A DNA stretch of 64,000 nt, taken from the NCBI RefSeq assembly GCF_014930455.1, contig NZ_JAAIYO010000002.1, forward strand, positions 930,001 to 994,000, written 5' to 3'. Positions 16,754 to 26,400 of the stretch are shown one piece after another (positions within the stretch are counted from its first letter, which is position 1; each line of letters opens with the position of its first letter). Below the pieces are notes generated by a model. The model did no database searches and was not told the DNA's origin. It was given only the letters and a program-made list of their open reading frames with translations. The DNA comes from Corallococcus soli (GTDB lineage Bacteria > Myxococcota > Myxococcia > Myxococcales > Myxococcaceae). Both the position numbers and the translations under genes were made by a program.

Positions 16754-17934
16754 CGACGCGCGCCCCGCATGCCGGCCTCACCCTGTTCGCGCTGGCGATG
16801 GGCGGCTTCGCCATCGGGACGACCGAGTTCGCGTCCATGGGCATCCTGCCCGCCTTCGCGGCGGGGCTTCACATTGACGAGCCGACCGCCGGCCATGTCA
16901 TCAGCGCCTATGCCCTGGGCGTGGTCATCGGAGCGCCGGTGCTGGCGGTGCTGGGCGCGCGGATGTCCCGTCGCATCCTGCTGATTGCGTTGATGGCGAT
17001 GTTCGCCATCGCCAACGGCCTGAGCGCGCTGGCGCCGACCTATGGCTGGATGCTCGCCTTCCGCTTCCTGAGCGGGGTGCCGCACGGCGCCTACTTCGGG
17101 GTCGCGGCGCTGGTCGCGGCCTCCGTGGTGCCGCGAGCGCGACGCAGCCAGGCCGTCTCGCGCGTGCTGCTGGGACTGACCATCGCCACGGTGATGGGGG
17201 TGCCGTTCGCCAACACGCTCAGCCTGCTGCTCGGCTGGCGTTGGACCTTCGCCACGGTCGCGGTGCTGGCGGTGCTGACCATGGTCCTGGTCTTCGCCCT
17301 GGCGCCCAGGGATCCACCCCATCCGGAGGCCAGCCCCCTGCGCGAGCTGGGGGCGCTCAAGCGTCGTCAGGTGTGGCTCACGCTGGGCATCGGGGCCGTT
17401 GGCTTCGGAGGCATGTTCGCGGTCTACGCCTATCTGGCCTCCACGCTGCTCGCGGTGACGGGCGTCAGCGCAGAGGTCATCCCCGCGGTGCTGGGTGTCT
17501 TTGGCGTGGGGCTCACCGTGGGCAACCTGTTCGGGGGCTGGGCCGCGGATCGCTTCCAGATGCGCGCGGCGGGCGGCCTGCTGCTGTGGAGCGCGGCCTC
17601 GCTCGCGCTGTACCCGATGGCGACCTCCCACCTGTGGTCCATCACGCTGGTGGTCTTCCTGGTGGGCTGCGGCGGCGGACTCAGCTCCGTGTTGCAGACG
17701 CGGCTGATGGACGTGGCGGGGGAAGCGCAGACGCTGGCCGCCGCGCTGAACCACAGCGCCTTCAACGTCGCCAACGCGGTGGGCCCATGGCTCGGGGGCA
17801 TGGCCGTGGCGGCCGGGCTGGGCTGGCCGTCCACGGGGTGGGTGGGCTGCGCGCTGGCGCTGGGAGGCTTCGTCATCTGGCTGATGGCGTCGGCGGACCC
17901 CCAGGGGACGCTGGAGCAAGCACCGCACGCGTGA
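16750..17934 (+). CDS. MFS exporter of the arabinose-efflux / AraJ-like family
   Basis: A 394-aa major facilitator with about 12 TM helices. Landmarks are MGGFAIGTTEFASMGILP in TM1, a DEPTAGHVISAYALGVVIGAP segment into TM2, GARMSRRILLIALM at the TM2-3 loop, RFLSGVPHGAYFG in TM4, and the matching TM7-12 half after LKRRQVWLTLGIG. This is typical of DHA1-type drug or sugar efflux proteins; the substrate is unknown. The GTG at 16750 gives a normal length and overlaps a preceding stop; a GTG at 16708 or the ATG at 16798 are alternatives because no clear RBS is visible. Inner membrane. Confidence 0.88.
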   Translation: MTTRAPHAGLTLFALAMGGFAIGTTEFASMGILPAFAAGLHIDEPTAGHVISAYALGVVIGAPVLAVLGARMSRRILLIALMAMFAIANGLSALAPTYGWMLAFRFLSGVPHGAYFGVAALVAASVVPRARRSQAVSRVLLGLTIATVMGVPFANTLSLLLGWRWTFATVAVLAVLTMVLVFALAPRDPPHPEASPLRELGALKRRQVWLTLGIGAVGFGGMFAVYAYLASTLLAVTGVSAEVIPAVLGVFGVGLTVGNLFGGWAADRFQMRAAGGLLLWSAASLALYPMATSHLWSITLVVFLVGCGGGLSSVLQTRLMDVAGEAQTLAAALNHSAFNVANAVGPWLGGMAVAAGLGWPSTGWVGCALALGGFVIWLMASADPQGTLEQAPHA

Positions 17935-18045
17935 TTTGTCGGCCTTCCTGCGCGAACCCCGCCGGACTTCCGGGTGGCACCCGCTTTTCCGTACTACCCT
18001 GCCCACGGGGCTCGCGAGAGCGACCTCAGGGAAGGGGCACGGCGC

Positions 18046-18720
18046 TTGAGCATCCGGAACGTCATCGTTGTTGGAGGGACCGGCGACATCGGCCGCGCCG
18101 TCGTCCACAAACTGCGCGCGGAGGGCCTGCGCGTGCTGTGCGCCGCGAACGACGTGGTGACGGAGACCCCGGACACGCTGCATGTGGACGTCACCCGCGA
18201 GCACTCCGTGAAGTCGCTGTTCGACAGGGCGGAGGTGGGGCTGGAGGGTCCCCTCTCGGTCCTGGTCAACTGCACGGGCGTCGGGGTCTTCACGCCCCTC
18301 CATGAGACGTCCCTCGAGGACTGGAGCAGGTGCCTCGACGTGAACCTGACCGGGACGTTCCTGTGCGCGCGTGAGGCCTTCCGCCGGATGAAGCCCCGAG
18401 GCGGTGGTCGCATCATCCACATCGGGTCCGTGAGCGACCACCTCACGCTGCCCATGAACGGAGCCTACGCCGCGACCAAGCATGGGGTGCGTGGGCTGAC
18501 CGGCGTCCTGAACGAGGAGGGCAAGGAGCTTGGCATCCGCGCCACGCTCCTGTCCCTCGGTGCCGTCTACACCTCCTTCTGGAAGTCCCGGCCGGAGTTC
18601 AGTCCCGCGGACATGCTCTCCGTGGAAGACGTGGCCCAGTGCATCTGGGAGATCGCCATCAAGCCCCCGAACGTGCGGGTCGACGAGGTCCGCCTCCTCC
18701 CGCCCCGCGGAGTCCTCTGA
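18046..18720 (+). CDS. Short-chain dehydrogenase/reductase
   Basis: A 224-aa SDR. The cofactor loop is GGTGDIG (a GxxGxxG variant), followed by NCTGVG in place of the usual NNAG, a catalytic Ser in HIGSVSD and YAATK (Tyr-x3-Lys). A TTG at 18046 preceded by GGGAAGGGG at 8 bases is the most likely start, giving SIRNVIVVGG directly; an ATG at 17974 would add 24 residues with no family similarity. The stop overlaps the next SDR's start by one base. The substrate is unknown, but two coupled SDRs suggest consecutive oxidoreduction steps or a heteromer. Confidence 0.85.
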   Translation: MSIRNVIVVGGTGDIGRAVVHKLRAEGLRVLCAANDVVTETPDTLHVDVTREHSVKSLFDRAEVGLEGPLSVLVNCTGVGVFTPLHETSLEDWSRCLDVNLTGTFLCAREAFRRMKPRGGGRIIHIGSVSDHLTLPMNGAYAATKHGVRGLTGVLNEEGKELGIRATLLSLGAVYTSFWKSRPEFSPADMLSVEDVAQCIWEIAIKPPNVRVDEVRLLPPRGVL

Positions 18721-19496
18721 TGGAGGCGCAACCGAAGGCCCCTGTCGCCGTCGTCACCGGGGCCAGCCGCGGGATTGGCGCGGCCATCGCCACCGTGTTG
18801 GCACGCAACGGGTTCGAGGTGGCGCTGCTGTCTCGTGACGCCTTCGCGCTGGCACAGCTCCAGGAGCAGTTGATCGCGGCAGGGGGCCGCGCATGGCCGC
18901 TGGTCTGCGACGTCGCGAACAAGGACGACGTGACCTCAGCGCTCGACCAGCTCGAAGCGCGGCTGGGCGTGCCCCGGGTGCTCGTGAACAACGCGGGCAT
19001 GGGTGGGCCGTTCCATCGCGTGGACGAGGTGAGCGTCGCTGAATGGGACCTGCTGTTCGGCGTGAACGTGGAGGGCGTGCGCAACCTGTGTCACTGGGCG
19101 CTGCCCCGCATGAAGGCCGCAGGGTACGGCCGCATCGTGAACATCGCGTCCATCATGGGGCTCTTCGGGGGGGCGCAGTCGTCCACCTACGCGGCCACCA
19201 AGCACGCGATCGTGGGCTACTCGAAGGCCATCGCCGCGGAGTGGGGGGCCTACGGCATCACCTGCAACGCGGTCTGTCCTGGCTACATCGAGACGGAGAT
19301 GCTGGCGAAGGCGCCCCCCGACTCACGCCAGCGCCTGCTGGAGAGAATCCCCGTGAAGCGCTTCGGAACGCCGGAAGAGGTCGCGGGCCAGGTGGCGTTC
19401 CTCGTCGGGCCCTTCGGCGGCTATGTCAACGGGAGCAGCCTGGTGATGGACGGTGGGTTGTCGTCGCATCTGGCCTCCGACCTGCCCCCGTTCTGA
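18720..19496 (+). CDS. Short-chain dehydrogenase/reductase, FabG-like
   Basis: A 258-aa classical SDR. TGASRGIG cofactor motif near residue 14, NNAGMGG, a catalytic Ser in NIASIMG, YAATK, and CPGYIETEM typical of FabG-like 3-oxoacyl or acetoacetyl reductases. The C-terminus has the GYVNGSSLVMDGG end shared by the family. The Arg/Lys in the first loop (TGASRG) favours NADPH. TGATGG overlap with the preceding SDR indicates coupled translation. The actual substrate cannot be read from the sequence. Confidence 0.92.
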   Translation: MEAQPKAPVAVVTGASRGIGAAIATVLARNGFEVALLSRDAFALAQLQEQLIAAGGRAWPLVCDVANKDDVTSALDQLEARLGVPRVLVNNAGMGGPFHRVDEVSVAEWDLLFGVNVEGVRNLCHWALPRMKAAGYGRIVNIASIMGLFGGAQSSTYAATKHAIVGYSKAIAAEWGAYGITCNAVCPGYIETEMLAKAPPDSRQRLLERIPVKRFGTPEEVAGQVAFLVGPFGGYVNGSSLVMDGGLSSHLASDLPPF

Positions 19497-19531
19497 CGCA
19501 GGCCCCTGCCGCGCCGCTTCCCTGATGGGGG

Positions 19532-20758
19532 TCAGCGGGGCAGCGGGTGCGGGAGGGTCTCCTCCCGGAAGATCAGCAGCCCGTACATGACCGTTGCCCA
19601 GGAGGCCGTCGCCCACACGTAGCTCAAGGGACGGGCCACCCTGGGCCCGAGGGCACGCAGCTGGCTCCCATCCAGATACCGGGTGTCGGAGGCGTGGCCA
19701 GACAACGCCTCGCCCTCAATGGAGTCGGCGCGCGCGGGCGCAATGGCATAGGTGCGACCGCTGCTGCCCAGCGAATGGCTCCCGGAGCCCGCGGAGAAGC
19801 CAAGCACGAAGGCCTGTGTCCCGAACTTCTCATGGACATAGGACCCGACGGGAATCGCGTGACGGTCGTCCGTATCCAGGCCCGTGAGGTCCCTTGCCGC
19901 ATGGATGGTGGCGAGCCAGACAATGGCCTTCCTGGGCGTGGGGGACTGGGACAGGAGCCATTCCAGGTTCATGAACATGGAGTGGTCGCGATCATTGTAG
20001 CCGAGCCAGTCTCGGGTCCCGGCCGTCTGCGTCAGGGCCCGGGTCTTCTCGGCGGATACACGGGCGGAGAACCGCACCATGTTGCGGGCCATCTGCAACT
20101 GGCCCTGGGCCTTCGGGGTCGCCGCCGCTCCGGGCCTGGAGAGCACGGACTCCAATTCCTTCCAGCAGCCCAGGATGAACTGCGCGGACTCCGGCGTGTA
20201 CGGGTGGGCCTCGTCGTACTTCCAGGTCATGTGCCGCTCGAGGGCCGTCCCGCACTCGGCCTGCCTCGGGCCCTCCAGGAAGGGGATGAGGTCCCGCCAC
20301 ATCTCGCGCTGCGCGTAGGTGCCTCGGTTGATCTGATCATCAATCCCTCCAGCGACGAGCGTTCCCGCGTTGAGCCGCTCGGTGAGGAACGGAATCAGGG
20401 GCGTCATCTCCTGGTTGGCCCACATCCAGCCGATCGCGTCGGCGACCGTCTCCTGACTGACGGGCTGGCCCTCCTTCAGCAGCGCCTGGATGCGGAGGAA
20501 GTCATAGGTGCCTGCCTCAATGAAGAAGGCATCGAATTGGCACTCCTCCACGAGCCTGCGGGTCAACTCCACCTTGAAGGAGAGGGTCCTGGCACTGCCG
20601 TGATGGGCTTCTTCGCCGAGCAGGGCCAGCCGCTTGTCGCAAAGGTCGCGAACGATCCGGTCTGCGTCGGAGAGCGCCACGGCCTCCTGCGCGGGTGCGC
20701 TCCTGGAGGTGGAGGCACAAGCCGAAAGCAAAGGCAGCAGGAGCAGGAAGTATCTCAT
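19532..20758 (-). CDS. Erythromycin-esterase-family lipoprotein
   Basis: A 408-aa protein with a lipoprotein signal (MRYFLLLLPLLSAC, Cys14). The erythromycin esterase (PF05139) core is recognisable: LLGEEAHHGSART (Glu and His of the active site), FFIEAGTYDF (Glu), NDRDHSMFMNLEWLL, and VWLATIHAARD (late His). Family members hydrolyse macrolide lactones or related esters; many chromosomal members have no resistance role. Predicted location is periplasm or outer membrane. GGAAGGG is 6 bases before the ATG at 20758. It is divergent from the subtilisin. Confidence 0.85.
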   Translation of the reverse strand: MRYFLLLLPLLSACASTSRSAPAQEAVALSDADRIVRDLCDKRLALLGEEAHHGSARTLSFKVELTRRLVEECQFDAFFIEAGTYDFLRIQALLKEGQPVSQETVADAIGWMWANQEMTPLIPFLTERLNAGTLVAGGIDDQINRGTYAQREMWRDLIPFLEGPRQAECGTALERHMTWKYDEAHPYTPESAQFILGCWKELESVLSRPGAAATPKAQGQLQMARNMVRFSARVSAEKTRALTQTAGTRDWLGYNDRDHSMFMNLEWLLSQSPTPRKAIVWLATIHAARDLTGLDTDDRHAIPVGSYVHEKFGTQAFVLGFSAGSGSHSLGSSGRTYAIAPARADSIEGEALSGHASDTRYLDGSQLRALGPRVARPLSYVWATASWATVMYGLLIFREETLPHPLPR

Positions 20759-20906
20759 TCGCGGCCCTTCCATGACGAGGAATGCCGCGTCATACCATTC
20801 ACTGGCGCGCCCCCGCCTGATGGTCGAGAGGCGCTACCGGACCAACGTCTTCGGCCTGCTGGCCGCCCCACGCGTGCGAAGAAGAACGCTAACGGTCCTC
20901 ACGGGA

Positions 20907-20935
20907 TTGACCGTTTTTTCAAGAAAAGCTAATTC
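20907..20935 (+). promoter_or_regulatory. Candidate promoter of the subtilisin gene
   Basis: TTGACC (20907-20912), a 17-bp spacer that is unusually T/A-rich, then TAATTC (20930-20935), 55 bp before the ATG at 20990. The -35 is near consensus and the -10 is weak. It is the only A/T-rich patch in this divergent region. Confidence 0.5.
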
Positions 20936-20989
20936 CACTGGCTGTGCGAGGGCCTCCTTTCCGGGGCCCGCACGTTCCGGTGAGGCCGA

Positions 20990-22984
20990 ATGAAACTGAA
21001 ACTGACCCAGGCGGTGAGTGCCCTCTCCTTGCTGGCCGCGGCATGCGGCCCGATGCCAGAGGGACAGGAGTCCGGCAGCGAGCAGTTCGGTCACACGGCG
21101 CAGATGATCCGCCGTGAGCGGGCCATCCCCAACGAGTACATCGTCGTCCTGCGCGACTCCACGCAGGAGGTCCGGCAGCAGGGGGCGACGAACATCGCCC
21201 GGGAGCTGGTGTCCCTCAACGGGGGCAGGGTGCTGCGGACCTATGAGCACACCATCCAAGGCTTCCTGGCGAACATGAGCGAGGCCGAGGCCCAGCGCCT
21301 CCTGTCCGACCCGCGCGTGGCGTACGTGCAGGAGAACGGCCTCATCCACGTGTCGGCGACGCAGACGGGCGCGACCTGGGGCATCGACCGCATCGACCAG
21401 CGGGACCTGCCGCGCAACAGCTCCTACACCTACAACGTCGACGGCACCGGCGTGCACGCGTACGTCATCGACACCGGCATCCGGCTGACGCACACGGACT
21501 TCACCGGTCGCACCGGTGACGGCTACGACTTCATCGACAACGACAACAACCCCTCCGACTGCCATGGCCACGGCACGCACGTGGCGGGCACGGTGGGCGG
21601 CACGACCTGGGGCGTGGCGAAGAAGGTCACCCTCCACGGCGTGCGGGTGCTCGACTGCACGGGCTACGGAAACGACGCGCAGGTCATTGGCGGCATCGAC
21701 TGGGTGGCCGCCAACCACATCAAGCCCGCGGTCGCCAACATGAGCCTGGGCGACGTGGCCATCCAGGCCATCGATGATGCGACGGAGCGGTTGATCGCCG
21801 CGGGCGTCACGACGGTGGTCGCCGCCGGCAACGACAGCGCCAACGCCTGCAACTACTCGCCGGCCCGTGCGCCCAACGCCATCACCGTGGGCTCCACCAC
21901 CAGCAGCGATGGCCGCTCGTCGTTCTCCAACTACGGCACGTGCCTGGACATCTTCGCGCCGGGCTCGAGCATCACCTCGACCTCGAACTCGGGCAACTCG
22001 TCGAGCACCTCGATGAGCGGCACGTCCATGGCCGCGCCGCACGTGGCCGGCGCGGCGGCGCTCTACCTGAGCGCCAACCCCACCGCGACGCCCGCGCAGG
22101 TGCGCGACGCGCTGGTGAACAACGCCACGCCGAACAAGGTCACCAGCCCGGGGACGGGTTCGCCCAACCGGCTGCTGTACACGCTCTTCATCACCGGCGG
22201 CGGCGGCAGCGACACCACCCCGCCGACGACGTCCATCACCGCCCCCGTGGGCGGCGCCACGCTGAGCGGCACCGCGAGCCTGAGCGCCAACGCCTCCGAC
22301 AACGTGGGCGTGTCGCGCGTGGAGTTCTTCGCGGGCACCACGCTGCTGGGCACGGCGACGGCCGCGCCGTACAGCTTCGCGTGGAACACGACGGCGGTGG
22401 CCAACGGCACCTATGCGCTGACCACGAAGGCGTATGACGCGGCGAACAACGTGGGCACGTCCGCCACGGTGTCGGTGACGGTGAACAACGGCACGGGCGG
22501 GTGCTCCATCTCCGAGCAGCTCCTGCTCAACGCGGGCTTCGAGAGCGGCAACACGGGCTGGACCACCTCGTCGGGCGTCATCGACGGCACCACGTCCGGC
22601 AGTGCGCCGCGCACGGGCACGTACAAGGCCTATCTGAACGGCTACGGCGCCACGCGCACCGAGTTCGCGTACCAGGACGTCGCCATCCCCTCCACGGCGT
22701 GCAGCGCCACGTTCAGCTTCTGGGCGCGCATCACCACGGCGGAGACGACGAGCACGACGGCCTACGACAAGCTGGCCATCCAGGTCCGCAACAGCGCGGG
22801 CACGGTGCTGGCGACGCTGGCCACCTACAGCAACCTGGACAAGGGCACGGCCTACGTGCAGCGGACGTTCGACCTGGCCGCGTACAAGGGCCAGACCGTG
22901 CGCATCTACTTCAACGGCACGGAGGACTCGTCGCTGCAGACGAGCTTCTTCCTTGATGACACCGCGCTGAACATCGTCCGGTAG
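20990..22984 (+). CDS. Secreted S8 subtilisin (proteinase K-like) with Ig-like and C-terminal binding domains
   Basis: A 664-aa secreted protease. Signal peptide 1-19 (ends AAAC, a possible lipobox), I9-type propeptide inhibitor about 48-120 (NEYIVVLRD to AYVQENG), and the S8 domain 128-395 with Asp161 (VIDTG), His194 (HGHGTHVAG) and Ser346 (GTSMAAPH). An Ig-like/Big domain at about 405-500 begins [15 protein letters not shown] and ends [10 protein letters not shown]-terminal beta-sandwich (about 502-664, [15 protein letters not shown]...) resembles carbohydrate or cell-surface binding modules. The last 24 codons, the stop codon and the terminator are duplicated at 33462-33599 beyond the defence island. 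It probably acts in extracellular protein digestion. Confidence 0.96.
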   Translation: MKLKLTQAVSALSLLAAACGPMPEGQESGSEQFGHTAQMIRRERAIPNEYIVVLRDSTQEVRQQGATNIARELVSLNGGRVLRTYEHTIQGFLANMSEAEAQRLLSDPRVAYVQENGLIHVSATQTGATWGIDRIDQRDLPRNSSYTYNVDGTGVHAYVIDTGIRLTHTDFTGRTGDGYDFIDNDNNPSDCHGHGTHVAGTVGGTTWGVAKKVTLHGVRVLDCTGYGNDAQVIGGIDWVAANHIKPAVANMSLGDVAIQAIDDATERLIAAGVTTVVAAGNDSANACNYSPARAPNAITVGSTTSSDGRSSFSNYGTCLDIFAPGSSITSTSNSGNSSSTSMSGTSMAAPHVAGAAALYLSANPTATPAQVRDALVNNATPNKVTSPGTGSPNRLLYTLFITGGGGSDTTPPTTSITAPVGGATLSGTASLSANASDNVGVSRVEFFAGTTLLGTATAAPYSFAWNTTAVANGTYALTTKAYDAANNVGTSATVSVTVNNGTGGCSISEQLLLNAGFESGNTGWTTSSGVIDGTTSGSAPRTGTYKAYLNGYGATRTEFAYQDVAIPSTACSATFSFWARITTAETTSTTAYDKLAIQVRNSAGTVLATLATYSNLDKGTAYVQRTFDLAAYKGQTVRIYFNGTEDSSLQTSFFLDDTALNIVR

Positions 22985-23045
22985 TCCTCGCGGACGGCGC
23001 GCTTAGAGGCCCAGCAACCCCACCGGGTTGCTGGGCTTCTTCTTT
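22908..23045 (+). repeat. Left 138-bp direct repeat bounding the defence island
   Basis: It comprises the last 24 sense codons of the subtilisin gene, its TAG and the terminator with its T-rich tail. The copy at 33462-33599 has the same length with no gaps and 4 mismatches by my alignment: one synonymous T/C in the coding part, two in the spacer before the hairpin, and one in the T-rich tail. The layout is that of attL/attR at a gene 3' end, or of a remnant of a tandem protease gene. Confidence 0.9.
23009..23045 (+). terminator. Strong rho-independent terminator of the subtilisin gene
   Basis: GCCCAGCAACCC-CACC-GGGTTGCTGGGC is a perfect 12-bp stem with a 4-base loop, followed by TTCTTCTTT. 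It starts 24 bp after the stop codon. Confidence 0.92.
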
Positions 23046-23060
23046 CGTGCACGAGCCGGA

Positions 23061-23106
23061 GCAGGCCCAGACCCACTCCAGCAGGCCCAAACCGGAGTAG
23101 GCCCAG
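23061..23106 (+). repeat. Three short direct repeats GYAGGCCCAR
   Basis: Copies begin at 23061, 23081 and 23097; the first two extend to 13 bases (GCAGGCCCA[GA]ACC). Spacing of 20 and 16 bases is irregular. Possibly a protein-binding array or recombination-end motif of the island. Confidence 0.4.
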
Positions 23107-23281
23107 TTCTGTCGGGCTCGTCATATGCCAATGGGCCCACTCTCCTCCCTCGGCGCGCGGGGGCCTTGAGCGGCTCCTGCTACTCCTTTGGAGGTATGGC
23201 CTCTCCTGCTCCGGGCGGTACAGTTGGCACATCGTGTCGAGCTACTGCCCGTTGCGTGTAGGCTGTTCTGCTCGCGGGCTA

Positions 23282-23366
23282 AGGTCGCCCGAAGTTCCTG
23301 AACGAATCTGGTGCTCGCACGCCAGAAGTAGCCCCGGTGCATTCGGCTTGGAACTTTGGGCGACCT
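23282..23366 (+). promoter_or_regulatory. Long hairpin upstream of the defence genes
   Basis: AGGTCGCCCGAAGTTCC (23282-23298) is matched by its inverted copy GGAACTTTGGGCGACCT (23350-23366), 16 of 17 bases plus a possible G-U pair. The 51-base loop contains a further small stem (CTGGTG/CGCCAG). It lies 72 bp upstream of the DruH-like ATG. It could be an mRNA leader structure, a small RNA, or the end structure of an old element. Confidence 0.5.
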
Positions 23367-23438
23367 ACTTAGTGCGTTCACGGCATAGGGTTTCTTTCTG
23401 GTCATCGCTCGTGATGTCGTCATTCATCTGGAGGCTGC

Positions 23439-26400
23439 ATGCCCGTTGCCCTCTCTGGTTGGCTTGGGTCTTTCCTCGAGCTGCGCCGGACGGCCTCACA
23501 CAAGTTGTCGGATGGACGGCCCCTCTTCCGCTATCGCTGCGATAGTACCGAGTTCGAGGCACTTCAGCGCTCGCTGCGGGAGCAGCTCCGGGGGCGGTTG
23601 GATAATGCAGACGGTTGGGAGGCGGCCTCGTTCTGCCTTTGTGCTGCGGAGTGGTGGCGTCGCAACTACCGTGAGGGAAGCTGGACTTGGCGGGGCATTC
23701 TCGAGGCCTTGGACGTGGGCGATGTACCGCATGCCCAGTTGGCCCAGTTAACCGAAAGGGGGCTGCGCTTCTGGGGACGACGCGTACTCGAGCGCGGCGG
23801 ACGTCAGGAGTACCTCCTGTCGCTCGCTCTCGAGGGTGGCATGCCGCTCCGGCTCGTGGAGCGGCCAGATACCCATGTGGGGCGCTTCCTCCTGCGACTC
23901 ATTCAGGAGCTGCGCGATTTCCCCGATCCGAACACGCCCGCGCTGGAGCTTGCGCAGCGCTCACGCCATGTCTTGCCCTCGGCCCTTCAGAACGAGCAGG
24001 TGCTCATGCTTAGCGCCGAACTTGCCGCCGGCGTGGTCTTGCTCCAGCGACAGGTCCGTGGCGAGGGGGACCCCTACCAAGCCCTCGACGCCCGGGTGCC
24101 GGATTGGAGGGAGCGGCTACCCATGGATATGCATCACAAGACGGCGGAAATGCTGCTCCGCAGTCTCATCCAGGCTGCCCGCGCGGTTCCCTCTAGTCAG
24201 GGAGAGTTGAAGGTCACTACGCGTCTGCTTCCGTGGCATCAGGGCTACCGTCTCGAACGAGCCATCACCCTTCCTCGCCAGCTCAACTACGCCGGGCTCG
24301 CGCAGCTCCTCAATCAAAGGGAGCTTCCCGCGCGCTTGCAGCTCATTGCCCTCGCCCGTGACGGCACGAGGCTGCTGCTGGCCATGCTGACCCAGCGCTC
24401 GGCGACAGAGTATTTGGTGGAGACGTCCCACGGCGCCTCCGCGCGGCTATCCGGCAATACATGGCTCGGGCCGGTGCTCCTGTCCGCTTGGTCTTTGGGC
24501 CAGGAATTGGGACGGCACGTCCTGCCCCGTGGCGAGGAGCTCGGCGAGCTGCCCTGGCTCTTTGTCCCAGACCTCCAGGCGAAGGAAGAGGGGATCTGGC
24601 GCCTCGCGGGAACAGGCGGCGGGCGGTTCCGGGTCCCCGAGGTGCTGATCGCCCTGCCCGAGGGCGCCATCCTGACTGTGCAAGGGCCCGGTGCACTCTG
24701 GGCCCGCCTGGGCCAGCTCGTGGGCGGGCGCGAGGTCTTCCGGCTCCAGGGAAGCGTGCAAGTGGCGCTCGCTGACGTAGGCATTTGTCAAGTGCACACG
24801 AGTGCTGACACGGACGAGGCGCAGCAGTGCCGCCTGGAGGTGGAACCCCGGAAACTGCTCCCGGGGGTGGTGGCGTACCTTGGTGTCCCCTCCCTGCGTG
24901 TAAGCTTCGCCACGGGCTTCGAGCAGCGCCGCGATAGCCGAGAGATCGAATACCGGCTGGCGAGTTCGAAAACGTGGCAGCGCGTGGACGGTGCCTGCGT
25001 CGGTGACGTTAGCCTCCGCTATCTCTCCGACGGTGCGCTGCTGTTCCAAACCCAGGCGCGCGTCCTACCTTCCGGAGCCTCGCTGCACTCGCAACCCGAG
25101 GGGGCTCGTCACGGCCGTCTGCGTCTCAGTGCGTTCGGGGGGGCGACCGTGAAGGTGCCGCCCATTCCCCATGTTTATGCAAATGTCCAGACATCCGGGA
25201 TGGACACTGAGATCCTGCTGCGCTCCGACGGTGAGGCTCCTGAGTCCACCTCCCTTGATGTGGCTTGGCCTGGCGGGCAGGCGTGCTCACTTCGGGTCCC
25301 CTTCCCGCGGCAACTCGTCGGATTTACCGACACCTCGGCGCGCCCGCTTCAGGATGGAACCCTTGTGCCGTTGGAGCGACTCGGGCGTGTGCTCGCGCTC
25401 GTGCGAACCTCGCAACTTCAGGCCTCGGCGGAGCTGGAGGCTGCGCCAAGCGGGAAGGCCCACCACCTGGATCCCTTCTTTCGCTTGAAAGTGCCCCTGC
25501 GTTGCACCTCACCGGGAACGCTCGAGCTGAACCTTGGGGAACTCGAGTCCGCGCTGGCGAAGCGGCTCGCGAGCTTCGGGGACTTGGATGCGTTCTATGA
25601 GCTGCGGCTCCGAGTCCGTGGGGCGAACGAGCCACGCCCCGCCGTTCTGCGTGTGGGCCGCTACGACCTGACACTCGCGCCGGACTGGGAGTCGTCCCAG
25701 GTGCGGTTGGCGGAGAGGCACTTGGCAGGGTCGAACGTGCCGGAGACGCTCGCGGTGGAGCTCCGTCCGCTCATTCATCCAGCAGCACCCGAGCGCGAAC
25801 TGGAGCGCGTGGGTCCGGGGGCTTGGCGCATCCCCTCGGATTTGGCACCGGGTCCCTGGCTCGTTACGGGCCGAGAGGGGAGCTGGTACCGCGTGCGCCC
25901 GCTCCTCTGGAACGTTCGTGCAGGGGGAGGGGAAAAAGAGGAGCCCATGCTCGGTCCCCTTCAACGCGCGGTATGCGTCCCTCACCCCCAGCGCCGCAAA
26001 GCGGAACTGGATGCCGCGCTCGAGGCGCTCGGTGGCGACGCGAACCACCCGGATTGGCCCACACTCCTTACCTACCTTCGCAGCGTGGGGGAGTTGCCTC
26101 CTGAGACCTTCGATGCCGTGCGGCAACTGGTGGACCATCCCCGGACGGCCGCGCTCGCCATGTTTCACCTCTCAGAGCCGGACCGCAGCCGCATCTGGGC
26201 GGGGCTCGAGGAGATTCCCTTTCAGTGGCCGCTCGTTCCCGCGCGTGCGTGGCTGGAGGCCGCAGGGGCCTGGCTCGGTTCGTCGGCGGCCCTCTCCCCT
26301 GAACTCCGCGGGAGCGTCGAGTCGATGCTCCACGCGCGTTATGGCGACGTCTGCAAGATGGTTCAGAGCCGCTTCGCGGGGCTGGAGGCGGTCCTCCAAT

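Larger units (their letters stand above)
23046..23438. other. Island left flank and DruH-like leader region, no gene
   Basis: 393 bp between the left repeat and the first defence gene with no believable coding frame. It holds three short GYAGGCCCAR copies (23061, 23081, 23097) and a long inverted repeat (23282-23366). It has more A/T than the chromosome around it. The DruH-like promoter must be here. Confidence 0.6.

Noticed and set aside
19532-20758. Reporting the erythromycin-esterase-like gene as a macrolide-resistance determinant
   Set aside because: It keeps the family's active-site residues, but most chromosomal members are not resistance genes and there is no resistance-gene context here.
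23061-23106. CRISPR array at the island's left end
   Set aside because: The copies are only 10-13 bases, with irregular short gaps, no spacer-sized intervals and no cas genes.
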